Shown piece by piece: positions 44,918 through 54,361 of a DNA stretch of 64,000 nt. This DNA comes from Parabacteroides massiliensis (GTDB lineage Bacteria > Bacteroidota > Bacteroidia > Bacteroidales > Tannerellaceae), in NCBI RefSeq assembly GCF_900155425.1, contig NZ_LT700189.1, positions 310,001 through 374,000 on the forward strand, written 5' to 3'. Position 1 is the stretch's first letter. Each line of letters begins with the position of its first letter. The translations under genes and the position numbers were made by a program. Under the pieces are notes generated by a model. It did not search any database. It had not been told where the DNA came from and saw only the letters and a list, made by a program, of their open reading frames with translations.

Positions 44918-45000
44918 CAATTGACAATTAACAATGGACAATTGACAATTAAATGTCTTTGAGACCTAATCGTCAATTGTCCATTGTTAATTGTCAATTG
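44918..45000. repeat. perfect 29-bp inverted repeat of the AATTGACAATT family
   Basis: 44918-44946 and 44972-45000 are exact reverse complements, separated by 25 bp. The repeat lies between two convergent genes, starts 1 bp after one stop, and supplies the stop codon and last Asn codon of the other (44994-44999). It can form a hairpin on either strand without a T run. Confidence 0.95.
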
Positions 45001-47492
45001 ATCTCGTGGATGTTGACAGGAGATGATCCTGCATTATGTACTACTAATGTCTTTACACTTTCCAAGGCTTCCTTTTTCAATTTGATGTAATTTGCCGGGC
45101 CGGAATAGAGCACCTGTTTCACTTTTCCTTTCAAGGGAGTGCCTTCCACTACAACTTGGCTACGAGGGGAACCGGACAGATACAGTTCGAGCGAACCGCT
45201 TTTCCCCTTATCGATCGTGATGTGTGAACCAGCGGGCAATGTATTGACAGATTCCAGATTCTTGTCATACATCAGTCGGACAGGGTCGATGGAGGTGTCT
45301 CCCTTCGTTGTCACGGCAAATTCATACAGGTAGATTTGCATCTGCTTGTCCGTTGCATTCCGCATACGGATATAACGTGCTTCGGGAGCGATCTTTTCCA
45401 GTTTGAAGCGAGCCTGGTCGGTGGGTATATCTGCAATAGCCGTCCATTGTTTTCCGTCGGCGGACCATTCGAATACCCGTCCGTTGTTTTCACTCTTCGG
45501 CAGGCTGAAATTGAAAGAGGTAGCCTCTTTCTGCAACTCCCAAGTGAGGCCGAAGGATTGTCCCGGTTCGATGCGCAGTACCTCGTTCAGGCGGTTGTAT
45601 CCGATCTGATCCTTGCCTTCCTTCAACGGCTGATATTTCAATTGTTCGATATCCGTCAGGATAGAAGCCTTGCTCATCCGGGTGGCGGTGGCATCTGCCT
45701 GGTCTGAGAACAGCAGGTTACTTTCGACCCCTGAATGTATCTCCTGTACGAACGGAGTCAGGACACGCGAGCCGACTTTCACCCCTTTCTGGTACGGATT
45801 TTGATTGTAGGTCCGGTCGATCATGCGCATGCTGTCGAGCAACGATGTGAGCGACAGATACGATTGCCAGGTAGTGACACGGTCCTCGCCTTGTCCGGCT
45901 TCGGCGGTACGGATAGCAGCTTGTCCGGCCTTCCCCAACAGGTGGAATTGCATCAGCCATGGTCTGATTTCGTCTATCAGCGCCGTGTTGCGGCTTGTTC
46001 CGATGGCGGCCGGAGCGGCTATGATTTCAGCGAACAATCGGTTCATCTGGTCGGCGGCATCTGCATTATAGTTGTGCTGGCGGAAGTCATTGAGAAATGC
46101 TCCGGCATAGCCGGCGTTACGGACAGACTCGTCGCGGCGGTAACGGTGGCCGTTCGGTCCCGGATCGCAATTGTTCTCGCAGAACGTCCGGAATGCTTCG
46201 GGCGCTTCCGGCAAAACATAACGGCAGGCTTCTACGAAATCGCTTTCAGGGTTATAGGCTTTCATGTTCCATGCATAATCGGCAACTCCGTAAAGGGCTA
46301 CTTTGGAAGCTTCCGCCCGTTCCATCGGGTTGGCTACGAAACCGGACATGGCATACGCCGCATTCGGATCGAGTCCGTAAGACGGTCCCATCAGCAGATG
46401 ATCGCGGCAATAGTCGCTTACCGGAAAATTCCACCAGACATATGACGGGCGCTGGATGCGCTTGTTCACCCATTCCTGCCCTTCGAGTGTGATATCGTGG
46501 ATCACACTGTTACCGGTCCACATCACGTGGATGGCCGGGTCGAGCGTTCTGCCCAACACATCCAGGTAGTCGCTTCCCGCCCAGGCCCGGTTATATTCAG
46601 TCGGACACATGATCAGCGGGCTGACGCCTTCTTTTTTCTCGATAAATTCTTTTTGCAGGAAGTTGAGCAGGTCGGCTTGTTTGTCAGCCTTTGCTCCCTC
46701 TCCGGAAATATCATCGAAGAAGACCGCGAAAGAGCGGACTCCCAAATCGTACATCATTCCGAACTTGTTCAGCACATTCATCCGGTCTTCATCCGTCCAT
46801 TTGATGTCCAGGCCCGGATGGATCGCCCAGACGAAATCCACCTTGTTGGCGGCGGCCTCCTTTACCAAGTCCTTGATCTGTGTCGCTTCCTTTTCCGGAT
46901 AAGGTTTGCGCCAATTCGGGGAGCTGTGGTAGGGATCGTCCTTCGGTCCGTAGATATAAGTATTCATCTTCATCTTGCCATAAAAACGAAGCTGTTCGAT
47001 TCGGTCGGCATGACTCCACGGATCGCCGTAGAAGCCTTCGACGGTTCCGCGGTATGCGATGTCGGGATAGTCTTTGATAGCACCGAGCGGAAGTGCCGTA
47101 TTACCTTGCCCGTCGGTTTGTGCCAGTTGTTGCAATGTCTGTGCCGCGTAGAAAAGACCTCGATTGTCGGAAACGGCGATGTCGATTTCTTTGGGTGTGA
47201 TAATTAATAGATAGGCCCCTGAACGTTTCAATTCTGGAACCTGGTCTTCCATCAACGTGATTTTGAGTGGTAGCGCTTCGGGATTGTCTGTCACCGGCAA
47301 GGTTTGTTTGATCAGTCGCATGGCGTCTTCATCCGGATGCTGCATGCCCGAAAGGATAAAACCATGAGGCGCTATCAACCGCTTGGTCGACAATGTGACT
47401 TCCTGTGGATGCGGATGGATAGCCGGCAAGGAATTTTGTGCTTGCAGGACACCTCCTAAAAAGAGGGCGGCGGTTAGATTTAGTAGTTTCAT
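44994..47492 (-). CDS. GH84 beta-N-acetylglucosaminidase (NagJ/O-GlcNAcase-like)
   Basis: This 832-residue secreted enzyme starts best at the ATG at 47492, which gives a signal peptide (MKLLNLTAALFLGGVLQA); a frame open further upstream to 47552 adds only non-signal residues. It has the GH84 N-terminal alpha/beta domain, the catalytic barrel with GTVEGFYGDPWSHADR and the adjacent catalytic pair Asp260-Asp261 in FFDDISGEG, matching the pair in BT4395, and a C-terminal F5/8-type C-like region (about residues 600-770). It removes beta-linked GlcNAc by substrate-assisted catalysis, likely from host glycans. It is on the minus strand, 93 bp after the DUF3857 gene. Confidence 0.95.
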   Translation of the reverse strand: MKLLNLTAALFLGGVLQAQNSLPAIHPHPQEVTLSTKRLIAPHGFILSGMQHPDEDAMRLIKQTLPVTDNPEALPLKITLMEDQVPELKRSGAYLLIITPKEIDIAVSDNRGLFYAAQTLQQLAQTDGQGNTALPLGAIKDYPDIAYRGTVEGFYGDPWSHADRIEQLRFYGKMKMNTYIYGPKDDPYHSSPNWRKPYPEKEATQIKDLVKEAAANKVDFVWAIHPGLDIKWTDEDRMNVLNKFGMMYDLGVRSFAVFFDDISGEGAKADKQADLLNFLQKEFIEKKEGVSPLIMCPTEYNRAWAGSDYLDVLGRTLDPAIHVMWTGNSVIHDITLEGQEWVNKRIQRPSYVWWNFPVSDYCRDHLLMGPSYGLDPNAAYAMSGFVANPMERAEASKVALYGVADYAWNMKAYNPESDFVEACRYVLPEAPEAFRTFCENNCDPGPNGHRYRRDESVRNAGYAGAFLNDFRQHNYNADAADQMNRLFAEIIAAPAAIGTSRNTALIDEIRPWLMQFHLLGKAGQAAIRTAEAGQGEDRVTTWQSYLSLTSLLDSMRMIDRTYNQNPYQKGVKVGSRVLTPFVQEIHSGVESNLLFSDQADATATRMSKASILTDIEQLKYQPLKEGKDQIGYNRLNEVLRIEPGQSFGLTWELQKEATSFNFSLPKSENNGRVFEWSADGKQWTAIADIPTDQARFKLEKIAPEARYIRMRNATDKQMQIYLYEFAVTTKGDTSIDPVRLMYDKNLESVNTLPAGSHITIDKGKSGSLELYLSGSPRSQVVVEGTPLKGKVKQVLYSGPANYIKLKKEALESVKTLVVHNAGSSPVNIHEIN

Positions 47493-47529
47493 TTTTGAGT
47501 TATTTAGGTGATTAATTAATGAAAGAAGA

Positions 47530-47571
47530 TTTACCGGTATGAAACAATTCATTTAGTTGCACACCGGTAAA
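47530..47571 (-). terminator. inverted repeat before GH84 gene
   Basis: TTTACCGGT (47530-47538) and ACCGGTAAA (47563-47571) form a 9-bp stem with a 24-nt loop between the DUF3857 gene and GH84. There is no clear T run, so it may separate the transcripts only partly or be an operator. Confidence 0.4.
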
Positions 47572-47585
47572 TTATAAATCATCAT

Positions 47586-49280
47586 TTACCGTACCGAAAA
47601 CAACAACGTCTTTCCGTTCACGTCGCTCCATTCTGTCAGAAGCAGGCGCAGATCCTTATATTCGGCAGGTGTATAAAGTTGCTTGTTCAGTTTCAGGTTG
47701 CGGGTGATAGTTGCCGTGCGTCCGTTTTTCTTGACGGTGATGGTCAGGTTGCCGGCGGCATTGCTGATCGTCTTGTCGGTTTCCGGTGTGCGCAGTTCCA
47801 TGTTCTCCGGACATTCGATCGTGTATACATAGACTTCGCTGACAGGGCGTGGGATCAGCAGGTTTTCTTTCCTCTGGCTGTTCAGGTTACCATAAGGCAG
47901 ATGGGAAAAACCATATCCGGCATCCGGAAGCGAGATCGTAGCATACCCGTTTTTCACTTCCAAAGGAGCCGTCTGGTTGCTCTCGTTGTTTCCTGTCGTG
48001 AAATAAGGCATCAACGCTTTGCCAACAGATTCTTTAGCGGATGTCGTCATTTTTCCATCTTTGAAACTGATCGTGATGTCACTCTTGATCTGGTAATCCT
48101 GTGGAACGGCCACGGCTACAGGCTTTCCTGTTTGCAGGCTGAAAAGCGGAGTCCTGTCGAAGTTCACCGTTTGCGGACGGCCGGTCGAATAAGTGGAGAA
48201 CAGATACGATTCACCGTTCACCATACAGGAGACGAGCAACTGGTCGACCGCTTTCAGTGCCAACCCTTTGTCTGCATGAGCTTGGTAAGTCACCATCGGT
48301 TCGGCCTTGAAACCGGCTCCATTTAACAGGCCTGTGAGCAAGTTGGCTTTTTCGGCTTCGGTTCCGTAAGCAGAGCTCATGACTGCATCGGCTGGACGGA
48401 GGCGATAGCCGGTCTGGTCCAGTGTCAGCATATTGTTGGCAATATGGCTGGTTGTGTATTCGAGGATTGCTTTCAGTTTGTCTTCATCCTTGTCTTTCCC
48501 TTCGGTCAGGCTCTCTGCCAAAGTCGTGAGTTGTGGGTCGCCGGACGGATTGAACTGTTTGAGCAGGGTTGCCAAAGCTTCACCTTCGGATGCGTAGGTC
48601 GTGGCGGCGAGAAAAGGAACGTCGCCATTCCGGACAGAGACGAACGGGGCGCGGGAAGAAGCCGGCAGGTTACGCAATGTCCAGCTCGTCGTACGGGTTC
48701 CGGCGGATTGTTTGACGGAAGCTTTTGCCGGATTGTTTGCCAACGTGTAGGCAAGTTCTTTGGCTTCGGGTGTCACGATCGTCAGGGTGTATTCCTTGAC
48801 GGGAGAGGATTGGAGCAGTTCTTCGAAAACATCCACCTCCGGCAGATAGCCCGGTTTGGATGTGACCGTGTAGTCGAGATAGATAGTCGCTCCCAGTTCC
48901 AGGCCCGTATGGACGACAACCACTTCTTTCAGATGATTGTAAGCCGGAGCATCAGCCGCGTTGCGGGGAAGAACTTCCACGAAGGCGTTGTCCGGTGTCT
49001 TGATGATCGTGCCGTCTTTCTGTTTGGTGTAAGACGAGTTGATCTTCAGTTCTTGGTATTGCGGATTGTACACGATGAAACTTTCTCCGTAGGTGCCGTT
49101 CATGGCCGTGTGAGTGAAAAGTGTCAGTTCCATGTCATAGCGGAACTCCTGGCTGCCATCGGCATTGAGTGTCCAGGTCTTTGCCAGTTTCTTGTATTCT
49201 GCTTCCGATGCTCCGAAGGCTGTCGTGGCCATTAGCAGCAGGCAAAGTAGGAAAGCAAGTTTATATTTGTTTTGTATCAT
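47586..49280 (-). CDS. DUF3857 protein with degenerate transglutaminase-like domain
   Basis: A 564-residue exported protein (signal peptide about residues 1-23) with an N-terminal DUF3857 beta domain and a central transglutaminase-like fold. Aligned with the neighbour at 49325-51295, the catalytic Cys is replaced by Glu (about residue 308, SSAYGTEAEKANLL), the His by Gln (about 347, VDQLLVS) and the Asp by a non-acidic residue. It is therefore probably not an enzyme and may bind peptides or regulate its partner. It lies 44 bp after the active-looking paralogue in the same orientation. Substrate and partner are unknown. Confidence 0.85.
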   Translation of the reverse strand: MIQNKYKLAFLLCLLLMATTAFGASEAEYKKLAKTWTLNADGSQEFRYDMELTLFTHTAMNGTYGESFIVYNPQYQELKINSSYTKQKDGTIIKTPDNAFVEVLPRNAADAPAYNHLKEVVVVHTGLELGATIYLDYTVTSKPGYLPEVDVFEELLQSSPVKEYTLTIVTPEAKELAYTLANNPAKASVKQSAGTRTTSWTLRNLPASSRAPFVSVRNGDVPFLAATTYASEGEALATLLKQFNPSGDPQLTTLAESLTEGKDKDEDKLKAILEYTTSHIANNMLTLDQTGYRLRPADAVMSSAYGTEAEKANLLTGLLNGAGFKAEPMVTYQAHADKGLALKAVDQLLVSCMVNGESYLFSTYSTGRPQTVNFDRTPLFSLQTGKPVAVAVPQDYQIKSDITISFKDGKMTTSAKESVGKALMPYFTTGNNESNQTAPLEVKNGYATISLPDAGYGFSHLPYGNLNSQRKENLLIPRPVSEVYVYTIECPENMELRTPETDKTISNAAGNLTITVKKNGRTATITRNLKLNKQLYTPAEYKDLRLLLTEWSDVNGKTLLFSVR

Positions 49281-49312
49281 TTGATTTTATGATTTATAAT
49301 TTATGATTCATG
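49281..49312. repeat. AT-rich repeat (ATTTATGATTTAT family)
   Basis: TTTATGATTTATAATTTATG plus ATTCATGA fills the 44-bp gap between the two DUF3857 genes, again at an operon-internal junction. Confidence 0.7.
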
Positions 49313-49324
49313 AAGAGGGAGAAC

Positions 49325-51295
49325 TTATCGTTTTATGACGATATAATCCCCGAATGACTTATGTGCATTCACAGCATCCCGGAATCCGTTCCAGTCGCCT
49401 GCCTCATACACGCGTTTCTTCAGCGCTAACTTTTGGTGCAACACTACTTTGTTGCCTTCCTGGCGGAGAGAACCTTCGAAGTCGGCGGCAGAACTTTGCG
49501 TGTTGTCTTCTTTTCCGTCACTCGCTAACTTATAGCCTGCGGGGAGTTGGATCGTTTCGTCCAGTTCGACCAGACGTGAACAGGCATCCTTGAAACCATA
49601 CCGGCGTTCTTCGAGGTCGGTGTTGATGCGCAGATAGCTTTTTACCTGGTTGTAAAGATTGTTCATCACCATCGGCTTGAACAGCATCTCTCCTTCTCCC
49701 GGAAGGGCATAACCGGGAATCTCATAACGGAATGTCATTTTGATCGGTGCAGCCTGGTAGTTTTTCGGGTCTTTGCCATAATCCACGCCGATAAGACGGG
49801 CTTTAGGCGAAACGGCAAGAAGTTGGTTTTCCAATGCAGCTTGCCACTGAGATTGCCAGCCGGTGGTGAAGATGCGGCGGATATTGCTGTCCGACTGCCC
49901 TTCGGCCGTGATCGTGAACTGTCCGGTCAACGTGCCTTTTGCATCCAGGCGGTTGTCGGCTTTGATGCGGACGTAATGGTTTTCAGGTGCGGAAACCGGT
50001 GTGAGGCAAAGGTCGGAAGCTTCGGGAACTCCCGGCAAATAGTTCTGTTGTTGTTCGGCGCTACTCCACAATTCGCGGCAGAAAGGAACCCAGGTCGGAT
50101 CGAGCGGCATATAGGTTCCGCTGGAAAGTTTCACGACGGCGACACAGTGGTTGAAGTGGTCGGCCGGAATGCTTTCCACACGGCTGCCAGCCATCGTCAT
50201 GGCCGGATAGGCTTCGAAGCCAGCCATGCGCAGGAATGCGATCAAGGTTCCGGCAATATCTTTACAGACACCGCAACGGTCCGTATAGTTCATTTTCAGA
50301 TTGTGCAGCGTGTAGCCTTCACCTTTGCCCATCGAAATGCCGGAGTAACGGATATTGTCGGCAACCCAATGAGTGAGAACGGCGATCTTTTCCATTTCCG
50401 TCTTTTTGCCTTTGATCAGCTCGTCCACTTTCTTTTGGGCTTCGGGAATAGCGTTGAAACTACCGTAGTCCTCGTTTACTTTATTGAACCAAAGAGATTT
50501 GTCTTGCCATCGTGGTGTGGATGACATCATCAGCTTCGGAGCGGCGTCGAACAGGTCTACCATGTTCGGTTCGCGCCGGGTCGGCATGATGTCCGTGCTG
50601 ACGAACGTATAGGCTTTCCGGCCGTCCTCATAACGCATGGAGGAGGTACATTCACCTTGATAGAACTGGAACTGCATCTCTTTCTCCATCGGGATATTTA
50701 CCTTATATACTTTGCGGACGGTCGGTTCGGTCGCCCAGAAAGGTACGATATCATAGAATTGTCCACGCATGGGTGGGATGAAACGGGATTCGTCATCGCC
50801 TGCTGTGGCAGAAGTCAGCAAGGCATAGGTGAAACCTTTCTTGTCGATCTGGTAGTCGATGATATCACCCGGATCGAGACGGCCGACTTCCATCATGATC
50901 TGACGGGCTCCCCAGTAGATGGCACGGGCAGGAGCGGCGTAGTCCTGCTGCCGGGTAATGTCGAGGTTGACCACGTCGCCGTTTGCCTTGTAGATGGTGA
51001 CGCGATGGAACTCCGCATGTGCCGTCAGCGGGTCGTAATCGTATTTAAGGATGCGATTGGCGACAGCTCCGCGCGTGTTCATGACTTTGATGATCTTGCA
51101 GACAGCGAAGGAGCCGGAGCCGGTAGGCTGTACGGTCACGGAGGTGCTGTCGAGCAGGTTTACACAATCGTAACCTGCATATAATTCCGGCTTTTGTAGA
51201 GTCGGATCGGGTGCCATCCGGCAACTTTCCCCATTTTGTCCGTAGGCAGACGCCGTGGCGAGAAGGGCGGTGGCTAAGATTGATAAGTACTTCAT
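49325..51295 (-). CDS. DUF3857 and transglutaminase-domain protein
   Basis: A 656-residue exported protein (signal peptide about residues 1-20) with an N-terminal DUF3857 domain and a transglutaminase-like domain with an intact Cys-His-Asp triad: Cys344 in DRCGVCKD, His383 in FNHCVAV and Asp399 in MPLDPTW. Such domains cleave or cross-link peptide bonds; in Bacteroidota they are often periplasmic and of unknown target. The paralogue downstream has lost all three residues. It lies 25 bp after menE and may share that transcript. Confidence 0.9.
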   Translation of the reverse strand: MKYLSILATALLATASAYGQNGESCRMAPDPTLQKPELYAGYDCVNLLDSTSVTVQPTGSGSFAVCKIIKVMNTRGAVANRILKYDYDPLTAHAEFHRVTIYKANGDVVNLDITRQQDYAAPARAIYWGARQIMMEVGRLDPGDIIDYQIDKKGFTYALLTSATAGDDESRFIPPMRGQFYDIVPFWATEPTVRKVYKVNIPMEKEMQFQFYQGECTSSMRYEDGRKAYTFVSTDIMPTRREPNMVDLFDAAPKLMMSSTPRWQDKSLWFNKVNEDYGSFNAIPEAQKKVDELIKGKKTEMEKIAVLTHWVADNIRYSGISMGKGEGYTLHNLKMNYTDRCGVCKDIAGTLIAFLRMAGFEAYPAMTMAGSRVESIPADHFNHCVAVVKLSSGTYMPLDPTWVPFCRELWSSAEQQQNYLPGVPEASDLCLTPVSAPENHYVRIKADNRLDAKGTLTGQFTITAEGQSDSNIRRIFTTGWQSQWQAALENQLLAVSPKARLIGVDYGKDPKNYQAAPIKMTFRYEIPGYALPGEGEMLFKPMVMNNLYNQVKSYLRINTDLEERRYGFKDACSRLVELDETIQLPAGYKLASDGKEDNTQSSAADFEGSLRQEGNKVVLHQKLALKKRVYEAGDWNGFRDAVNAHKSFGDYIVIKR

Positions 51296-51320
51296 AAAAT
51301 ATAGAGTTTTTTAAAATTGT

Positions 51321-52430
51321 TCATTGTCGATTCTCCCTTGTCAATTGCTTTGCCAGTTCCCGGCATGCCACCCTGTCGATCTTACCACTGTCGGTGAGTG
51401 GGATTGCTTCGACCCGGAGGATATGCTTCGGACGCTGGTATTTGGGTAATATCTCAAATATCTTTTCCCCTGATTCAGAGAAGAGATTGTCTCCCGGTAA
51501 GGGGGAAGATTGTTCTCCGGTGAAAGAAGAGGCTGTTTCCTTATCCGGAAAACGGTTGTTCTTTGCGGAGACCAATAAGGTCATCGCCTCTCCGAATTTC
51601 GGGTCTGGAACGGATGTTATGGCAAAGTTAGCAGAAATAACAGAACGCAGGGCTTCCTCCACTGTTTCTGTTTGTATTTTTATACCTCCGCTGTTGATGA
51701 TGTTGTCTTTCCTTCCCAAGATGCGGAAACGGCCGTCCGGGAGTAACTCGGTGACATCGTTCGTGACGAGTGTCCCGTCGGCGACGAGCGGAGCGTCTAT
51801 CACCAGTGTCCCGTCAGTCGAAAGTGATAACTTGACAGACGGGAAAGGCGTGTAATAAGGCGATGCTTCCGGTCCGTTCAACCTCCGGAGGGCGATATGC
51901 GAAAGTGTTTCCGTCATTCCATAGGTCGAGTAGGCACGGATAGGCAATTCTTGTATCCGGGCTTCCAGTTCGCGGTCTATGGAGCCACCGCCGATGATCA
52001 GGATATCGGTTTGGCAGAGGCGCTCCCGTTCTTCCGGTACTTGCAGTGTGTTGTATACTTGCAACGGGATCATGGCGGCGAACCGGAGTGGCATGTCGAT
52101 GTCTGCCATCGGATGTCCGGAAGGTTCGCGCACGATCAGGTCCAATCCTGCCACGAGTGACCGGACGACCATCATCTTTCCGGCAATGTACCGGAGCGGC
52201 ATGCAAAGGAGCGCCTTATCCCCTTGTCGTAATCCTAAATAATCGCAGGTGAGACGGGCGCTGTTTACCATCTGTTCCTTGCGGACCGTGATTCGTTTGG
52301 GTGTACCGGTCGAACCGGAAGTCTGTACCTCCAAGTAAGGAGAGTCAGACTCCCAGTCGCTCAAAAAAGAGGATAATTGGCAATTATCGGGGTAGTTTCT
52401 GTTTATCAATTGTTCATTGTCCATTGTCAA
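51321..52430 (-). CDS. menE: o-succinylbenzoate-CoA ligase (MenE)
   Basis: This 369-residue AMP-binding enzyme activates o-succinylbenzoate with ATP and CoA in menaquinone synthesis. It has the phosphate loop VQTSGSTGTPKRITVRK, YGMTETLSHIAL, GRKDNIINSGGIKI and the C-terminal Lys in DSGKIDR. It is short compared with the 450-500 residues of many MenE proteins but is usual for Bacteroidales. Both ends are made of AATTGACAATT repeat sequence: N-terminal MTMDNEQLINRNY and C-terminal KQLTRENRQ. The true start may therefore be a little further in. It overlaps menC by 17 bp. Confidence 0.93.
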   Translation of the reverse strand: MTMDNEQLINRNYPDNCQLSSFLSDWESDSPYLEVQTSGSTGTPKRITVRKEQMVNSARLTCDYLGLRQGDKALLCMPLRYIAGKMMVVRSLVAGLDLIVREPSGHPMADIDMPLRFAAMIPLQVYNTLQVPEERERLCQTDILIIGGGSIDRELEARIQELPIRAYSTYGMTETLSHIALRRLNGPEASPYYTPFPSVKLSLSTDGTLVIDAPLVADGTLVTNDVTELLPDGRFRILGRKDNIINSGGIKIQTETVEEALRSVISANFAITSVPDPKFGEAMTLLVSAKNNRFPDKETASSFTGEQSSPLPGDNLFSESGEKIFEILPKYQRPKHILRVEAIPLTDSGKIDRVACRELAKQLTRENRQ

Positions 52431-52458
52431 TTATTAGTTGTCCATTGTCGATTGACAA
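52406..52458. repeat. AATTGACAATT-family repeat at the menE/menC overlap
   Basis: Copies such as ATTGTTCATTGTCCATTGTC and TTGTCCATTGTCGATTGACA run through the 17-bp overlap of the two genes. The repeat encodes the last residues of MenC and the first of MenE. Confidence 0.8.
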
Positions 52459-53448
52459 CGGCATGTCGATGTTGTTGGTGAAGAGGCCACCGGTTCCTAA
52501 CCCTTGCGGAAGCGGATTGTCGAAAGTCGCGCACCATTGAGCGATGGCGTTCAGTCCGATGTTCGATTCCAAAGCCGAAGTGATCCACCAGCCGATCTGC
52601 CGCTCCTGAGCTTCCTTGATCCATTCGCCACAGCCGTACAGGCCTCCGTGAAGGGACGGTTTCAGGATGATATATTGCGGATTGATGAAAGAAAGCAATT
52701 CTTTTTTCTTCTCCGGTGTGTTGCAACCGATCAGTTCTTCGTCGAGTGCGATGGGAACCGGAGAAGAAGCGGCTAACAAGGCCATCTCATCCCACTGTCC
52801 GGCACGGATCGGCTGTTCGATCGAGTGCAAGTCCAGTTCTGCCAGGCGGTTCAACTTCGTCATGGCTTCATTGGGAGAGAAAGCGCCGTTGGCATCGACA
52901 CGCAGTTCTATTTCATCGGACGAAAATTGTTTGCGGATGATGCGAAGTATTTCCAGTTCTTTATCGAAATCGATCGCCCCGATCTTCAGCTTGATGCAAC
53001 GAAAGCCGGACTTGATTTTGTCTGCCGCCTGCTTCAACATCTCCTCATAGCTCCCCATCCAGACCAGTCCGTTGATCGGAATACCCGTCTCGCCACGCGA
53101 AAAAGGAGTGTCCCATAAGGCAAAGGAGCCAGCTTCAAAGTGGCGGATGGCAGTCTCCAGACCGAACAGGATGGATGGGTAGTCGCGCAGTTCGTCCACG
53201 TTGATTCTGCCTGTGCGGGTGTAGTTTTGGCAAGCCTTGGCCAAGACTTCTTCATATCCGGGGACATCGTCACAACTCAGTTTCGGCAGCGGGGCGCATT
53301 CGCCTATTCCCTGGCGACCGGGTGTCTCCTCTGCGGTGAGGCAGATGTACCAGCTCTTCCTCTCCGTGTAGGTTCCGCGCGAAGTCCCTGCCGGCTTTTT
53401 AAAGTACAAGGTCTTAGGGCGGATCTCTATGTGATAGTGCATTGCCAT
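52414..53448 (-). CDS. menC: o-succinylbenzoate synthase (MenC)
   Basis: A 344-residue enolase-superfamily enzyme that dehydrates SHCHC to o-succinylbenzoate. It has IKLKIGAIDF (catalytic Lys of the KxK motif), RVDANGAFS (metal-binding Asp), SIEQPIRAG, LDEELIG and ILKPSLHGG with the second catalytic Lys. The C-terminal DNGQLIIDNGQ is encoded by the repeat at 52406-52458 and has no counterpart expected in the family. The start may be at 53448 or 53442 (MHYHIEI). It follows menB by 13 bp. Confidence 0.94.
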   Translation of the reverse strand: MAMHYHIEIRPKTLYFKKPAGTSRGTYTERKSWYICLTAEETPGRQGIGECAPLPKLSCDDVPGYEEVLAKACQNYTRTGRINVDELRDYPSILFGLETAIRHFEAGSFALWDTPFSRGETGIPINGLVWMGSYEEMLKQAADKIKSGFRCIKLKIGAIDFDKELEILRIIRKQFSSDEIELRVDANGAFSPNEAMTKLNRLAELDLHSIEQPIRAGQWDEMALLAASSPVPIALDEELIGCNTPEKKKELLSFINPQYIILKPSLHGGLYGCGEWIKEAQERQIGWWITSALESNIGLNAIAQWCATFDNPLPQGLGTGGLFTNNIDMPLSIDNGQLIIDNGQ

Positions 53449-53461
53449 CGTGACTTCGGGA

Positions 53462-54286
53462 TTATGGGAATTTCGGATAATCTTCGAAACGAGGGCGACG
53501 TTTTTCGAGGAACGCTTTACCTCCTTCCTGAGCTTCGTCGGTCATATAGTAGAGCATGGTGGCGTCACCTGCCAGTTCTTGGATTCCGGCCTGACCGTCC
53601 AGTTCGGCGTTGAGGCCGGCCTTGATCATGCGGAGGGCAAGCGGGCTGAGCAGCATCATTTCCTCGGCCCATCCGACATATTCGTCTTCAAGTTTGTCCA
53701 AAGGTACGACCTTGTTCACGAGGCCCATGTCGAGTGCCTCCTGTGCATTGTATTTGCGGCAAAGAAACCAAATCTCACGTGCTTTCTTCTGGCCGACGAT
53801 ACGAGCTAAATAGGATGAACCGAACCCGGCATCGAAACTCCCCACGCGAGGACCTGTCTGTCCGAATATCGCGTTTTCAGAAGCAATCGTCAGGTCGCAG
53901 ACTACATGCAACACATGCCCGCCACCGATCGCAAAACCGTTTACGGCAGCGATCACCGGTTTCGGAATCGAGCGGATTTGCTTTTGTACATCGAGCACAT
54001 TCAACCGTGCCACACCATCTTTGCCGATGTAGCCGCCATGACCTTTCACATGCATGTCGCCTCCGGCACAGAAAGCCGTGTCTCCGGCTCCTGTCAGTAC
54101 GACGACATTGATATCCGGCCGTTCGCGGCAGATATAGAGGGCATCGCTCATTTCCGTTGTCGTAGTCGGGGTGAAAGCGTTGCGATAGCGTTCGCGGTTG
54201 ATGGTGATGCGGGCGATCCCGTTGTAGAAATCAAACAGGATTTCTTCATATTCTTTGATGGTTTCCCATTCTCTTTTCATTCCCAT
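53462..54286 (-). CDS. menB: 1,4-dihydroxy-2-naphthoyl-CoA synthase (MenB)
   Basis: A 274-residue crotonase-fold enzyme that closes the second ring of the naphthoquinone. Marks are [40 protein letters not shown] (oxyanion hole), [20 protein letters not shown] and [13 protein letters not shown]. Length is normal. The start is either 54286 or the Met two residues later. It follows menD by 75 bp without a promoter match. Confidence 0.96.
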   Translation of the reverse strand: MGMKREWETIKEYEEILFDFYNGIARITINRERYRNAFTPTTTTEMSDALYICRERPDINVVVLTGAGDTAFCAGGDMHVKGHGGYIGKDGVARLNVLDVQKQIRSIPKPVIAAVNGFAIGGGHVLHVVCDLTIASENAIFGQTGPRVGSFDAGFGSSYLARIVGQKKAREIWFLCRKYNAQEALDMGLVNKVVPLDKLEDEYVGWAEEMMLLSPLALRMIKAGLNAELDGQAGIQELAGDATMLYYMTDEAQEGGKAFLEKRRPRFEDYPKFP

Positions 54287-54361
54287 ATGATGAATCTTGT
54301 ATTTATAAATTATGAGTTATTGACTGTTGAAATGCCGGCCATGATTGTAGCCGTATTGTTC

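Noticed and set aside
47493-47552. Upstream extension of the GH84 protein
   Set aside because: It would bury the signal peptide behind 20 residues and runs through the ACCGGT inverted repeat; ATG at 47492 is preferred.
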